Both the position numbers and the translations under genes were made by a program. A model generated the notes under the pieces. That model worked only from the letters and a program-made list of their open reading frames with translations, searched no databases and had not been told where the DNA came from. DNA of 64,000 bases from Actinernus sp. WN-2022 (taxonomy: Eukaryota > Cnidaria > Anthozoa > Actiniaria > Actinernidae): contig JAOWCC010000936.1 of assembly GCA_030867875.1 (NCBI GenBank), positions 78,277,032-78,341,031 of the forward strand, in the 5' to 3' direction. Position 1 is the first letter of the stretch. The number at the start of each line of letters is the position of its first letter. Shown here one piece after another: positions 10,555 through 22,065 of the stretch.

Positions 10555-11150
10555 GGAGTAGCCAATCGATGAAATCGATGATTGGAAATCCAATCGATAA
10601 AATTAGTTAATTGGTATCGGTCAATCGATTACCAATCGATAGTCACAGAAAAATTATCATCGGCTCCTTATCATCAATTGGCATTTTCGATTGGTATCGA
10701 TTGAGCCTGACACATTAATTTCGCGATTTTGGGGTGTGCTTAATTTTTGCGAATCTTCTAAAAGGAAACGCAATGGAATATCACGTTACTAGCGGCAAAC
10801 TTCACCGGTAAACGTACATACACTGGCAAAATGGCACGAACATCAGAAGGTAGTACAGATAAGCTTTCCATTTACTGTATAGTGAAAGGATACCATAATT
10901 GTTTATTTGATGTGGCTGTTGGAGATACATTTACGATACGTTACTTTACCTACCTGCTGTTGTTTATATTAATACTTTCAAAAATCAATGTCAATCGATA
11001 CCAATCAATACCAATCGATGTCAATCGATTGCAATTAAGGGCAATCGATATCAATCGATAAGGTCACAAAGATTTGGTCCATCGATTGTTCATCGATTTC
11101 CAATATCAATCGATTGATTGGCATCGATTAATATCGAATTAACTGTTCGG
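10555..11150. repeat. MITE built from ATCGATTG arrays
   Basis: Two arrays of degenerate CAATCGAT / ATCGATTG units (10558-10720 and 10980-11140) lie in opposite orientation around a unique core of about 260 bp. The ends are AT-rich and self-complementary both within and between arrays. A 76-codon plus-strand frame inside (10831-11061) runs into the array and is not treated as a gene. Confidence 0.65.
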
Positions 11151-11220
11151 AAGTTTGATAAACGAACAAATAAAAACAAAGTGAAATGAACTGTAACAAT
11201 AATTACAGTAGCTACTGTAA

Positions 11221-12758
11221 TGCACCTATCAGCAGCTTCCCCGAGGGGTCGACCCCTGGGCTTAACCACAGAGATACAGTATCGCCTGAAATTATTGATG
11301 GATGCGGTCAATCCGCGTCCATTGACTGCGGTTTTACTGCGGTAAAGCCACGGCTAATTAACTTACCGCGGTCGAAAGCTGCGGTAAAAAAGCCACGGTG
11401 AAAAGCCGCGGTCCTTACACAATAGTCTAACAACTGAGCAATGATTAATGCATTTTTTGCCCAATGCTTCGGCACTCGGGTAAGGGAGATAAAATTTAAT
11501 TTTGCGACAATGATTGACTGCTGCTGACATTTAATAAAACCTTTAATTTCTCGGACTCCACTCACTGATACACTGCAAAAGTTTGATGTGGTTCGTGCGA
11601 TCTCACGCTTAACAGGCAACAAATTAAAACTGAATGGACTCAAACCATTTCTCACAACAGGTGGAAACTGTTCAGATACGTAAATGAAGTAAAAACTTTA
11701 AAAACGTTTGATTCTGTAAACATCTCGATTTCTAAAAGAAAATTTTGTCTGTATAGAATATTTGGTGCAATAACAAAACAAACACTGCAGAGTCATTGAT
11801 TATTCAAATCAGTTCGTGGAAAATGTCACACTTCTGTGTCGTGGACCTGTCATTACCTTTGAAAACGGAACAACATTAAATATAAAGAACTCCAGAATGT
11901 TCTGTTTAGTAGACGTTTATATCATTTGCCAGCAAAGTTGAGAAGCTTTGTGGTGATTTAAACTACAATACAATAAAATTACACTTCCCGCGAAGTTGGT
12001 GGCACTCTTGTTGTGTGAAAAACCAGACAATCAGTTTCCACGGTTGAAAGCACATGTCAACAGAGAACTTCGTTTCCAAAAAGCTGGCTTCTTCAATTGA
12101 AAACATATGCAATTACTTCAACAAATTCTGAAGGATTGACAGATCTGAGTTGAAAGTACAGAAGCTAAAGTTTATCAGATGAAGATTATTGAAGATTATT
12201 GCAGTGTTAGTGAGCGTGACTTTATAAGTTTATTCCGAAGCGTTTCTTGTACTAGTCATTTTAAACACAAATGGCCGTGCTAACGAAGCGAGATTTGAGA
12301 AACTTATTCTGAAGCTTTCTTCTATTAAGTTTTAATATAAACGACAGAGATTGTTTTTCTTCTTTAATACAAGAGCTAAAGCATGATATGAGATATACCA
12401 AGACTTTCTGTCTTGTTCCTTATTAGCTACTAACTGAAGTACAATGAAGTGTCTTGTTCCTTAAAGATACTATGAAGTTCATTGAAGTGTTAATAAAGTT
12501 TAATTTTCTGTTGAAAATAGAGTGTTCAATGTTATAGAAATAACGTTGGTAATGAGATTCAGTAGTCAATTCAGCTCCATCAATCTCATTTCGTGCAAAA
12601 TGATGGGGGATTGTAGGTCGTGGAAGACCTAACCAGGGGACTTTGAAAGAGACAATTTCCCTACCCCTGGGGGAAATCGTCAAGATTGTTTCTGCCTTTT
12701 TACAATCCCCCTGGTTAGCCCGGGGGTTGACCCCTCGGGGAAGCCGCTGATAGGTGCA
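11221..12758. mobile_element. Harbinger-type non-autonomous element, long form
   Basis: The left end 11221 begins TGCACCTATCAGCAGCTTCC and the right end 12758 finishes with GCTGATAGGTGCA, its inverse. Both flanks are TAA (11218-11220 and 12759-12761), the three-base TWA duplication used by PIF/Harbinger. Internal CCCCGAGGGGTCGACCCC palindromes follow each end. The right 200 bp closely match the short copy at 53461-53848. No transposase is visible; the interior carries repeated TGCGGT motifs (11330-11420) and AT-rich filler. Confidence 0.8.
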
Positions 12759-12761
12759 TAA

Positions 12762-13654
12762 GAGTTCCATCAGCATGTGCACACTTTGTGAAATTCAAGA
12801 TATGCTTGTCAGTCTATTCAATGTCAACATCTAGATCCTCTTCTCCATCATCCTGGCCAATCAAGGGGGAGGGGGGCACTTATTGGAAAGGGGGTGCTTA
12901 TTGCGTTCGACGAAGGAGAATGCATCCTAATCTTGCAGTGGACTCTGTGTGGGCTACCTGTGCTTGCCTAAGTGAAAGAAATTGAGATTCGTGTATGTCC
13001 TCATGTATGTTTGTACTTTTTAGAATAAATTATCTCGGCCGGGGAACTGGTAACTACACGATGCTCGGCCACCATGTTAACGTCGAGTACTATAAAGTGT
13101 ATTATTTTCCCAATCCAATGCAATAATGTTTAAAAAGTTAGAAAGTACGATATATCAAAGCCTGAGGAAAGTGTGTGCCATCTATGTAGCATTCGACAAA
13201 GTCCGATGTCCAAACTATATCAAGTCAAACATGGTCTGTTTTGTTGGCGCGGTGACGACACTAGCGAAGTTGAACAGAGAACTCGCCATAATTTGTAAAC
13301 AACCGAGTGAATTCTGTTGGCTTGCTCGCTTTACTGGATTCTGCTTCTCGCTGTACATACAGATACCGAAACTACAAACAGTAAGATGACCTGGCTGAAG
13401 AGAAATCTATGTCTGAGTTTCTAACTGACCTGAAACAAGGTTGATCAAAAACAAGGCTGATCAAAGCAAATATCAAAGCCAGGACCCGGCTGCCAACATT
13501 GACCATAAGTTATTCTGGAACTAACAATGGCGCTCAATATTCAGCAGCCAACCTTGTTCTCACTTGAAAAATACCCAGGAAAAATAATGTGAATGATCTG
13601 AATCGAAGGAACTACACGGGGTGTACTTTATACACATGCCCCCCATATATAGTT
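12762..13654. other. Non-coding intronic stretch
   Basis: Contains a G-rich fragment GGGGGTGCTTATTG near 12890, also related to 14220, and TGATCAAAGC...CCAGGACCCGG near 13458-13492, similar to the tail of the SINE at 21062. An 87-codon frame at 13126-13389 has no recognisable features and no splice support, so I do not call it a gene. Confidence 0.5.
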
Positions 13655-14216
13655 TATGTTCTAGGAACAGGAATGCAGTTTATACACATCTGAATAGCCG
13701 TAGCTATAGCTAAGCTTGTAATATTTATTTATACGTACAATGTACTTTATATATCCTGTAATATAGTGTCCCCAATTAGCTTTACAGCTAAATACTATTG
13801 ACACTCAAATAAAGTTCATGTATGTATGTAAATGTATGTAGCTATAGCCTGGGTTGATTTGTGTTCTTCACTAACTTAAATTATTGCTTTACAATGTATA
13901 CCACACAGCAAAATGTGCTACGAAATTCTCAAATCAATGCCACATGTATACATATATTTAATAGCCACATAAGCATCACATCCAATGATGTTTTATTATA
14001 CCCAGATGCATCCCCTTGTATATTAACATATAAGTCAAGACATCAACATTTTCACATTAGTTAAAAACCAAGCATTTTTGATCAGGATTACGTACACCGT
14101 CCACATCATTACAGCAATTTTTCAGCTTTTCAGACTTGCCACAGTCCTTTCTCTTTAAAAAAATATGTCAAACGCACTTTGATAATCTATGATTACTTCT
14201 ATTTTAAAAATATTAG
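13655..14216 (+). repeat. Dispersed repeat, copy A
   Basis: Matches the reverse complement of 26400-26850 with moderate divergence. Shared blocks include ATGCAGTTTATACACATCTG, the GATCAGGATTA block, and AAACGCACTTTGATAATCTATGATTACTTCTA, which I saw in both copies. Copy A has extra sequence, including a second AGCTATAG block and ATGTATGTA repeats near 13820. No coding content; family unknown. Confidence 0.65.
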
Positions 14217-14416
14217 GTGAAAGGAGGGGTGGTGCTTATTGGAAGTGGGGTGCTAAATCATTTTTTTTTTGTAAGATTAACTATATGCCATATTTTATCA
14301 TGTACAAGCCGCACCTCACATATAAGCTGCACCTCTAATTTCAGCCTGATAAACAAGCTTATTTTTGCCAAAAGGTTTAAGGAAAAACCTTGTGTATAAG
14401 CCACACCACAAAATTC

Positions 14417-16880
14417 AGTATTAACAGTATTAACAGTATTAACAGTTTTATTTGCCATCAAAAAATAATAATAAATGATTACAAAAGTAATTAACAAAAT
14501 GGCGAGGAAGCCCAAAAAGAAACCAGAAGGCTTATGAAGCATTGGGCTGCCTCTTTACAATATATGTGTATATAAAACAAAGTGGGAGTGGCGCGAAAAG
14601 AAAAATAACAGAATGGAGAAAATCACACTAAGATAACAATTTATACAGTATTGAGGTAACACGTATATGAAAAAATTAATGAATAAATAATAAGCGATTT
14701 CAAAGACGGGAGAAGAGATACTTTTTCAGCTTGGATTGAAACGAGGAAACGGTCATGGCATCACGAATGTCTGCGTTCAGCGAGTTAAAAAATACTGGAC
14801 CCTGATAATAAACAGAAAACTGTCTAATTTTGGTTCTACATAAAGGAATATAAAAAAGTTTAGAATGTCTAGTATTATAATTGTGAACTTGATAAATTCG
14901 TAGAAAAGATTTGTCAAAACTTCTAGGTAATAAATTATTTTTGAACAGGAACATGAACTTTCCTAAATTAAATAAGTAAATATCTTCAAATTTCAGAATC
15001 ATATTTTTTTTGAATATAGGGTCAGTATGCGCATCAAATGCCTCATTATTAATAACTCGCACTACGCGTTTTTGAAGCAGAACAATACGATTAAGGTTGG
15101 ATGGATAGGTAGAGCCCCAGACTGTGATACAATATTGAAGATATGGATAAACTAAGGAATAGTATAAAGTACGTAATGCTGGCTTGGAAAGGCAAAAACT
15201 TGATTTGTATATAATTCCTATTGATTTTGATATTTTACTGGCAAGATGGGAGATGTGAGACTTCCAAGTCATATTTTCGTCCAAGATCACCCCCAGGAAT
15301 ACGACTTCATTAACCTTGTCAATCCTAACATTATTTATTTCTATCGCCAGATCAAATGTTTGCCTTCTCTGCCTTGGTCTAAAAATCATATAGTTGGATT
15401 TTTTTACATTCACCGATAACTTACTAGCCCTAAACCAATCCGATAGCCCAGCCATTTCTGTATTGACTGCATTCGACAGACAAGATAAATCATTATGAGA
15501 AAAAAATAAATTAGTGTCATCAGCAAATAAAACCAGATCAAAAACATTGGAGACGTTACAGAGATCATTGATGTATATTAAGAAGAACAGTGGACCTAGG
15601 ATTGACCCTTGTGGAACACCACACTTAATACCATTCAACGAAGAACAGGTACCATTATATTCAACGTATTGGAATCTATTAAAGAAGTAATTCTTTATCC
15701 ATTCAAGGGCCAATCCGCGGATTCCATAGTGTTGAAGTTTATCAAACAGAATCTCATGGTTGACCGTATCAAATGCCTTGGAAAGGTCTAGAAAAATCCC
15801 CACTGTGAATTTTTTTTGGTCAATAGCAGATGTAATTTTGTTGAATAAATGAAGGAGAGCCAGGGAGGTTGAATGTTTTTTTCTAAAGCCATACTGATTA
15901 TGAAACAAAATATCATGTCTGTCTAAATACTGCAATAAGCGATTATAGAAGACCCTTTCGAGCAGTTTCGAGAAGATTGGTAAAACCGAGACTGGCCTAT
16001 AATTAGGAAATAATCTATTGTCGCCAGATTTAAATAACGGGATGACACGAGCAATTTTCATTTGGTCCGGAACAATACCAGATTCGATGGACAAATTAAT
16101 AATATGAGTCAATGGTTCAGTGATTAAAGCAATAGAATCTTTTACAGACCACATTGGAATCTTGTCACAACCTGCAGCCGTCCCTGGACGAAGAGAATTC
16201 ACAATTTCAATTATTTCTGTTTGAGAAGCCGACTCAAGAAATATAGAGTCCACGTAACTACCGGTAAGAAAAGAATTATGAGAATCTAACGAAGTGGGAA
16301 TTTTCTTAGCCAGGTTTGGACCAACATTAGTAAAATAGTCACAGAATCTATTAGCAATTTCCGCAGGATTGGAAATATTTTCATTGTCAATAGTAAAAAC
16401 TGAAGGTAATTTACTAATGCGTTTTTTCCTGTTTATAACTTCATTTAAAATGTTCCAAGTACTTTTCATGTTAGATTTAGCGTCTTCCAATTTCTGCTCG
16501 TAATAGCGGCGTTTTGCAATGCGCAGTGAATGTGTCAATTTATTTTTATATTTCTTGTAGAAATTTTCATTTTCAGGGCTAGGGGAAACAAGGTATTTCT
16601 TATATAATTTGTTTTTTCTCCTTACGGACTTCAGAAGACCCTTTGATAACCAAGGTTTACCAGTGTGTTTTGCAACTTTTGCCTTTTTGAGCGGAAAACA
16701 AGAGTTATAAATGTAAGTAAATTTATCCAAAAAACTACCATATGCATTGTTGGGATCATTATACCCAGTAATCTTGAGTAGTCTTGTGTTTGAGTTCGTA
16801 AATGCCCGTAATTGAAGCAAAACTTCTTCATAATAGATCGTCATATCACAACAACAAATTGGTTACAACTTTGGGTATAT
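14417..16880 (-). mobile_element. 5'-truncated CR1-like non-LTR retrotransposon
   Basis: The minus-strand 3' end is a tandem ACTGTTAAT tail (14417-14450 on the plus strand reads as repeated CAGTATTAA), the short-repeat 3' end typical of CR1/L2-group LINEs. The body carries one long reverse transcriptase frame. Upstream of the frame there is an in-frame stop and then MITE sequence, so the 5' part, including the endonuclease, was never integrated. Confidence 0.8.
14700..16844 (-). CDS. CR1-like reverse transcriptase, intact through the RT and thumb
   Basis: A 714-residue uninterrupted frame. Residues 1-200 are the basic linker that normally follows the endonuclease (KPWLSKGLLKSVRRKNKLYK). The RT core follows: NYRPVSVLPIFSKLLERV near 285, FLDLSKAFDTVNHEIL near 352, GVPQGSILGPLFF near 410 and the catalytic LFADDTN near 440. 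The C-terminal region has FLGVILDENMTWKSH and the YNTRHS motif common in CR1-like elements. Lack of stops over more than 2 kb suggests a recent insertion compared with the pseudogenes around it. The start methionine is arbitrary because the real N-terminus is missing. Confidence 0.88.
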   Translation of the reverse strand: MTIYYEEVLLQLRAFTNSNTRLLKITGYNDPNNAYGSFLDKFTYIYNSCFPLKKAKVAKHTGKPWLSKGLLKSVRRKNKLYKKYLVSPSPENENFYKKYKNKLTHSLRIAKRRYYEQKLEDAKSNMKSTWNILNEVINRKKRISKLPSVFTIDNENISNPAEIANRFCDYFTNVGPNLAKKIPTSLDSHNSFLTGSYVDSIFLESASQTEIIEIVNSLRPGTAAGCDKIPMWSVKDSIALITEPLTHIINLSIESGIVPDQMKIARVIPLFKSGDNRLFPNYRPVSVLPIFSKLLERVFYNRLLQYLDRHDILFHNQYGFRKKHSTSLALLHLFNKITSAIDQKKFTVGIFLDLSKAFDTVNHEILFDKLQHYGIRGLALEWIKNYFFNRFQYVEYNGTCSSLNGIKCGVPQGSILGPLFFLIYINDLCNVSNVFDLVLFADDTNLFFSHNDLSCLSNAVNTEMAGLSDWFRASKLSVNVKKSNYMIFRPRQRRQTFDLAIEINNVRIDKVNEVVFLGVILDENMTWKSHISHLASKISKSIGIIYKSSFCLSKPALRTLYYSLVYPYLQYCITVWGSTYPSNLNRIVLLQKRVVRVINNEAFDAHTDPIFKKNMILKFEDIYLFNLGKFMFLFKNNLLPRSFDKSFLRIYQVHNYNTRHSKLFYIPLCRTKIRQFSVYYQGPVFFNSLNADIRDAMTVSSFQSKLKKYLFSRL

Positions 16881-17544
16881 TTTAACCTGCTGTCTTTAAA
16901 TCACTTCAGAATTCTTCTGCTCTTGTTCCTCCATTAACCAACATATTTTTTGTAAGGAACTTCATTCCTTTAAGTGCACAAGAAAGTAAGATTTTCTGGC
17001 AAAACTACATGTATATGAGCACATGTCCCTGGTCCGCTATATTTGATTTTTTCAAGGAGCCTGGGGCGAGAGTTTAATCAAACGTCCGATCGAGCGTGAG
17101 CTCCGAAGTTGAACATGAACTCAATGAGAATTATACTTTATTTGAAGGCTTCCAATACCAATTATGGCCTTTAACAACACTAGGAACCATTTGAGGAGTT
17201 AGCAGAGAAGATGACAGGCAACTGGACAGCTAGTTTTCTTTGGAAAGCAAAGGAGAGGAGTTTGAGTAGAGATCTTGCTGATAATTGTGTTCTGTGAATT
17301 GAATGTGCCATTTCTATTGTTCATATGGCTTTGTTAATGGTCATTGTAAAAAACGTTTTATGAAAACACTTGCATATAAGCAGCACCCCCAACTTTGTGG
17401 CAATTTTTTGATACTTTCAAAATCTGAAAGTCAAAAGGTGCAGCTTATATGTGATAAAATACGGTAAGCTTAATGTTAACTTAGTTATAAAATGTGGCAA
17501 GTATATTACATAGTTATAATGTACATGTATGCAAATGCATACCA

Positions 17545-18138
17545 TAGTCTCCTTCGCAGCCATTATTTGTGTTGTCACGCAACGCTTCTCCCCACTAACA
17601 GCTGCTTAAACCCAAACAACATTCCTTTCCCTTTGTTGCAACTGCAGCAATCAGACGGGTGACATTGTTTTTGTTAGACCAATTGGCACAAGACAGTAAA
17701 TTAATCATGACATATTTTCCTGCTTGAAAATCAATACAGAATAGGAGTCTCTTTATGTAAATTTTCCATAATGACATCGGTTTTGCCTTCAAGTGTGGAT
17801 GAAACTCAGAAAAATAGTGGAAAGTGGTTCTAAATGCTTCATTTGTTCATCAGCTGCTGTCAAGAAAAACAAAATTTACATGTTTGGAAGAAGTTCTACG
17901 AACTGGCTGGAATTACTACCATTTGCGTTCAAGCATGAAGATTTTATCGGGTTTGTTTAGAGACGAGCTACGATTGGTTGAGTCTCTGGGCAAAGAATTT
18001 GGCATGACTGACTACTGATTTTGAAAGCCATGCTGTGATTGGTTAAATCTGGGGAAAGGAATGCTGTTCGGGTTTAAGCAGCCGTTAGTGGAGAGAAGCA
18101 TTGTGTGATGACACAAATAATGGCTGCAAAGGAGACTA
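17545..18138. mobile_element. MITE with long terminal inverted repeats
   Basis: The left arm TAGTCTCCTTCGCAGCC (17545-17561) pairs with GGCTGCAAAGGAGACTA (18122-18138). The complementarity continues about 90 bp inward through ATTATTTGTGTTGTCACGCA, CCACTAACAGCTGCTTAAACCC and AACATTCCTTTCCC. The TA at each tip may be the target duplication, as in Tc1/mariner-type MITEs. The 64-codon frame inside (17824-18018) is not conserved coding by any sign I can see. Confidence 0.8.
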
Positions 18139-18437
18139 CACTACCAGTGCTGGCTGTCCAATTCAAGAGCCAAAATTACTTATTCCTTGTAAGAATTATA
18201 ATAATCATTTTCAGTTGTTTATCTGATTTGAGTCCAAAGAAATTCAGAAGTTTATGGTTTTGTACCAGTATTTTTTTGTATATTTGTATATATTTTTTAA
18301 CTATGAACTATAGCAGGAGAGGAGAGCAGGTTTGGGCTTTTGGTCTGTATTGGCAATAGTTATTGTAGTGGGCATGAATTTAAAATGAAAACCATCCAAG
18401 TGATTGCAGTGATCTTATGTTTATTTACTCCTAAATA

Positions 18438-19686
18438 CAGTCAAACCTGTATTAAGCGGCCACCCTCGGGGAATGAGTAAGTGGCCGCTTAATACAGTTT
18501 GGCCGCTTAATACAGGTTCACAAAAAAATACGTTGTGGACGTGGTCAAATCAACTTTTTATTGCATATTGAACAATGTAATAACGCATGTTGAATACTGT
18601 TAGTACTAGAATACTGTTAGTACTAGAATACTGTTAGTACTAGAATAAAACATGAACGAAACTGGGGATAAATTCTGTTAACTGGCAACAGCCATATTGT
18701 TCAACGTTGTAAGATGAGCATATAAAGTTCTATATATGGCCTATATACTGTATATAACACACGGGCCAGTTCTAACACTTGCGAAAATAGTCAGTCACAT
18801 TCGTTTGTCGCTGAGACGCTTCAATCTTCAATTGGCAAAGTAAATCATTCGCTTTAGATATCACCAATGCTAGTTCTTGGTAACCATTAAACTGGGCGAA
18901 ATGTCGAAGGTTATTGCCCTGAGCCATGGCCTCTGTTAATGACCTAATAGCTGGCATCTTAACTGTATCTATACCGTTCTCGTCATCGTCTATTGTGAGA
19001 GTCTCCTCGCAAAATAGCTGCTCTCTTGCAAGCTGCCTCCAGTCAGGATCAGAGCTATCTATGTGACCGCAGCATACTTCTGTCTCATCTTCTACTGTAA
19101 TGTACTCTTCTGCACTGCATGTCGCGTCTATCCTATTGATCAGGCTCTGGAGGTCTTCCAGTTCTTCGTCTTCAAAAGGGTCATCTTCCAATGCCTCGCT
19201 GTCTGGATACAATCCTGTTTTCTTGAAGCATTTGGTGATTGTAGTAGCCGATACATCATCCCAGGCTTGCCTTCTCCATTCAATCGCCATTAAAACATCA
19301 ATCGTCTTCACAATGTCAGCCGCGCTCTTAGAAACATCCACTTGCGCACATACATGGCGGAGTAATTTCTTCTTGTAATTAACTTTCCAATTGGCAATGA
19401 TGCCAGCATCTAGTGGCTGCGTCTTAGATGTAGTATTTTTGGGCAAGAATACGATGGTTATATTCGAAAACATGCCCTTCAGACTGGCCGCTTAATACAG
19501 GTTAAAATAACAAGAAATAACATAAACGGGACTGTAAAAAAGTGGCCGCGGCCGCTTAATACAGGTGGTCGCTTAATAGAGGTAAAGTTTACAGTATTTG
19601 ACTGGGAGAAAATTCGGGACTTTTACTACTGCCCGTTTAATACAGGGTGGCCGCTTAATACGGGGTGTTATATACAGGTTCGACTG
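18438..19686 (-). mobile_element. Internally deleted Tigger/pogo element
   Basis: TA duplications at 18436-18437 and 19687-19688 flank terminal repeats CAGTCAAACCTGTATTAAGC (left) and ...ACAGGTTCGACTG (right). The unit GGCCGCTTAATACAG recurs in both orientations inside each end. Only the C-terminal part of the transposase remains, so the element is non-autonomous. Confidence 0.85.
18772..19473 (-). pseudogene. Tigger/pogo DDE transposase, C-terminal fragment
   Basis: A 233-residue frame beginning at FLPKNTTSKTQPLDAGII, the conserved block around the third catalytic acid of DDE_1 (pogo/Tigger/jerky) transposases. After it come WRRQAWDDVSATTITKCFKKTG and an acidic region, then a helical C-terminus. 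The DNA-binding HTH region and the first catalytic acids are missing, and the left end of the element follows directly, which implies a large internal deletion. A host-domesticated use cannot be excluded, because the frame is open, but its position between intact terminal repeats favours a plain transposon remnant. Confidence 0.8.
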
Positions 19687-19994
19687 TAGTTTACACTAAT
19701 CCAAGAAGGTTTGTACAGTATAATAACTACATAATAACTAATAACCTACACTTGAATGCACTGTAGACTCCTCAAAACATTACAAGAGCTGCAGAGTACT
19801 AAAATAAATACCCTAATGATTATACTCCAGTAATCACGTATATTATACTCCTGAAAACCTGTTATATAAACAACAGCTGTTAGTAGTTCTTTTGTATTTC
19901 ATTTTCCACACCAAATAGAAACTTGTCTTGTGACAGTTGTTTTTGGGAGAGCAATGTCAAGGGTTCCCAGCAATGTTCTCCTTATATATGTAGT

Positions 19995-20945
19995 ATCACT
20001 TCTTATTTAACCCTTTTCCTCCTGTACTGCCCGTAACCGCCCAATATGAAGCATGTACCAGGAGAAAATTATTGCATCAAACCTAGACATGCTGGAAATA
20101 CGATGTTGTGATATTATTTCAAGGAATGAATGACTTCAAAGTCAGAGCTATAACAGGGATCGCTTGACTCTCCCACTTTGGAGAAAAACGCATTTGTTTT
20201 GGACATTGTTGTTCGTTTCTTCGATTTTCTTGAATTTTGAGGAGCTGAAAATCGGCTCAAAAAAACCTTCCCATTCGCACTTGAAATCAAAAGCAAATAC
20301 AAAATCACCACTCAGTCGTTACAGTACCTTGTTTAATCTTTCCAACCAGCAGGTTTGTTTGCACAAAACGCACCAAACGACTGTGAACCACGCCGATGTT
20401 TACACTGCATTTCACTCGACCACATTTACCTGCTCCCACCTCTAATTGCATGATGGGTAATGGACAAAAATTCCACAAGGGGTCCCCCCCTCTGGGACTC
20501 CGGTAGGGTTTTTTTAGAAGTCTTTTACCCCTACAACCAAGAGCGGTGATTTGGACTCAAGCCGTTGCTTTAAAGTGACAAAAACACATCCTAATAGGTT
20601 GAGCAGGGGTAAAAGACTGCCAACTGCAGGATTCCAAGGATTTCATTGAAGAATTTTTTCCTGTGTCTGAAAGCACAAACACAACGGAAAAACCCTGTGA
20701 AATCCCCTCACAAAGCCTACTAGAAGCAAACCAAGTACTTTTCAGCCATCCTCAGACTTAATGATGTCCTCAAGCTCTCTGACAGTGGCATATTTTTCCA
20801 AAATTAGAGCACATTTCATTAGAAACCCTACCGAAGCAGCCATACCTACCGTCAACGAGTGAACAGAATTCTCCCAAATGGCATTGTGGGAAAAGTTTGA
20901 GCCCTCAGCTTAAAAAGTCAGCACTATTTAACTGACCCGGGCTAG
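19995..20945 (+). repeat. Composite dispersed repeat, copy 1 (A-B-C order)
   Basis: Segment A (20020-20235, GAAGCATGTACCAGGAGAAAATTATTGC...), segment B (20385-20790, GTAAAAGACT...AGCGGTGATTTGG) and segment C (20830-20945, GGCATTGTGGGAAAAGTTTGAGC) are all found again at 45955-47040. There B and C are inverted relative to A. No coding potential of note. Confidence 0.75.
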
Positions 20946-21061
20946 CCAAACTTGAACTGAGGGGGGAGGGTTGAGTTAGCACTCAGGATTTCACCAACTG
21001 AGCCAAACATGTCAAGTAGGGAAAGGGTTAATACAAATCCTTTGAATTTCTAACCATTGGG

Positions 21062-21283
21062 ACTGATCAAAGCCAGGACCCGGGCAATCCACAGATTGAA
21101 TTGGAATTTAGCATGTTGATTTTTTTTGTGGAGGGAGGAAAACTGGAGGTCCCAGAGAAAAACCCTCGGAGCAAGGGCGAGATACTAAAAAACTCAACTC
21201 ACATATGGTGCCACGTCCAGGGATTGAATCTGGGCCACAGAGGTGAGAGGCGAAGTGCTTAACCACTGTGCCACCCCGGATCC
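21062..21283 (-). repeat. tRNA-derived SINE
   Basis: Read on the minus strand from 21283, it starts near GGGGTGGCACAGTGGTTAAG, a good polymerase III box A (TGGCACAGTGG). Box B-like AGATTCAATCC follows about 35 bases later, then a conserved body with CTCCGAGGGTTTTTCTCTGG and CTCCAGTTTTCCTCCC resembling the central domain of V-type SINEs. The tail contains GGGTCCTGGCTTTGATCAG. It would be mobilised by a LINE; the partner is not identifiable here. Confidence 0.75.
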
Positions 21284-21836
21284 CCTATATATTCAGATTC
21301 CAAATAGTGGAAAGCTGGGTTTGAGCATTGCATGTACAAGTATTAAAGCAAACAATTGACAGGTAAAAGTGGGTAGTGTACCAGTGATTCATTTTGCCAT
21401 TGGCCTTCAGCTATTTGCCGAAAGATTTTCTAAGTATCTGAAGATATCTTGCTCAATTAGGCCAAATTGTGTCACTACAACCAATGATGCAATAACATAA
21501 TATTTTATTTGCTTTCAAGTTATTTTTGTTCAAGGGATCATGAAAATATCTCATACAAACATTTACATGCAAAGAAAAATTGGTTTGTCCTCTTCGAGAA
21601 TACCTCAAAATGCAGGAAAAGGTATCAGAATATGCCCAAAAAATACGAGCTGATTATGCCTCTTGTGTGCTGGGACTCTGGGTTTGTACTCCACCCCAGC
21701 CTCTAAAATTAAAATTAATGTCCTAAACCAAACAACTGGCATGGGACAAGTGTCCCAAACAATACGTTTTCTAGCAGAAACACTGGTATACTCAGGATCG
21801 TACTAAAAAACACCTTTTCTCCATTCTTTTCTTAAG

Positions 21837-21902
21837 GTGGACTTGAAGAAAATATTTGGACCAAGAAGACACAGAAGTATCTCATTAACATTTGATTCTG
21901 AG
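21837..21902 (+). CDS. Internal coding exon of the unrecognised host gene
   Basis: A 66-base exon between TTTTCTTAAG and the strong donor GAG/GTGAGT. It encodes 22 residues (VDLKKIFGPRRHRSISLTFD...) in phase 0 at both ends. The basic GPRRHRSIS segment precedes the acidic C-terminal exon. It pairs with the exon at 22066 without breaking frame, which makes both more credible. Confidence 0.6.
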
Positions 21903-22065
21903 GTGAGTATTGCCTAGTATATTTGTTGTTTGAGAACTTTCACATTTGTTAACTTAGGATTTTTTTTACTCATGTAATGCCCAACAAAGATTTGAAGCTG
22001 TATAAGAAAGAATCAGTATAATAAAAAAGAAAACACTAATGTCAGGGATGATTTTATTTTGACAG

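Larger units (their letters stand above)
14280..17463. mobile_element. TACGGTA-type MITE split by a LINE insertion
   Basis: The left part (14280-14416) has CATATTTTATCATGTACAAG and CACATATAAGCTGCACC. The right part (16881-17463) ends AGCTTATATGTGATAAAATACGGTA, whose complement matches the left end. The LINE at 14417-16880 separates them. The same CCGTA...AAGCCGCACC theme occurs at the ends of the MITE at 42302-43141. Confidence 0.5.

Noticed and set aside
21215..21283. Functional tRNA gene
   Set aside because: Box A and box B are present, but the sequence does not fold as a full cloverleaf by eye and is joined to a SINE body.
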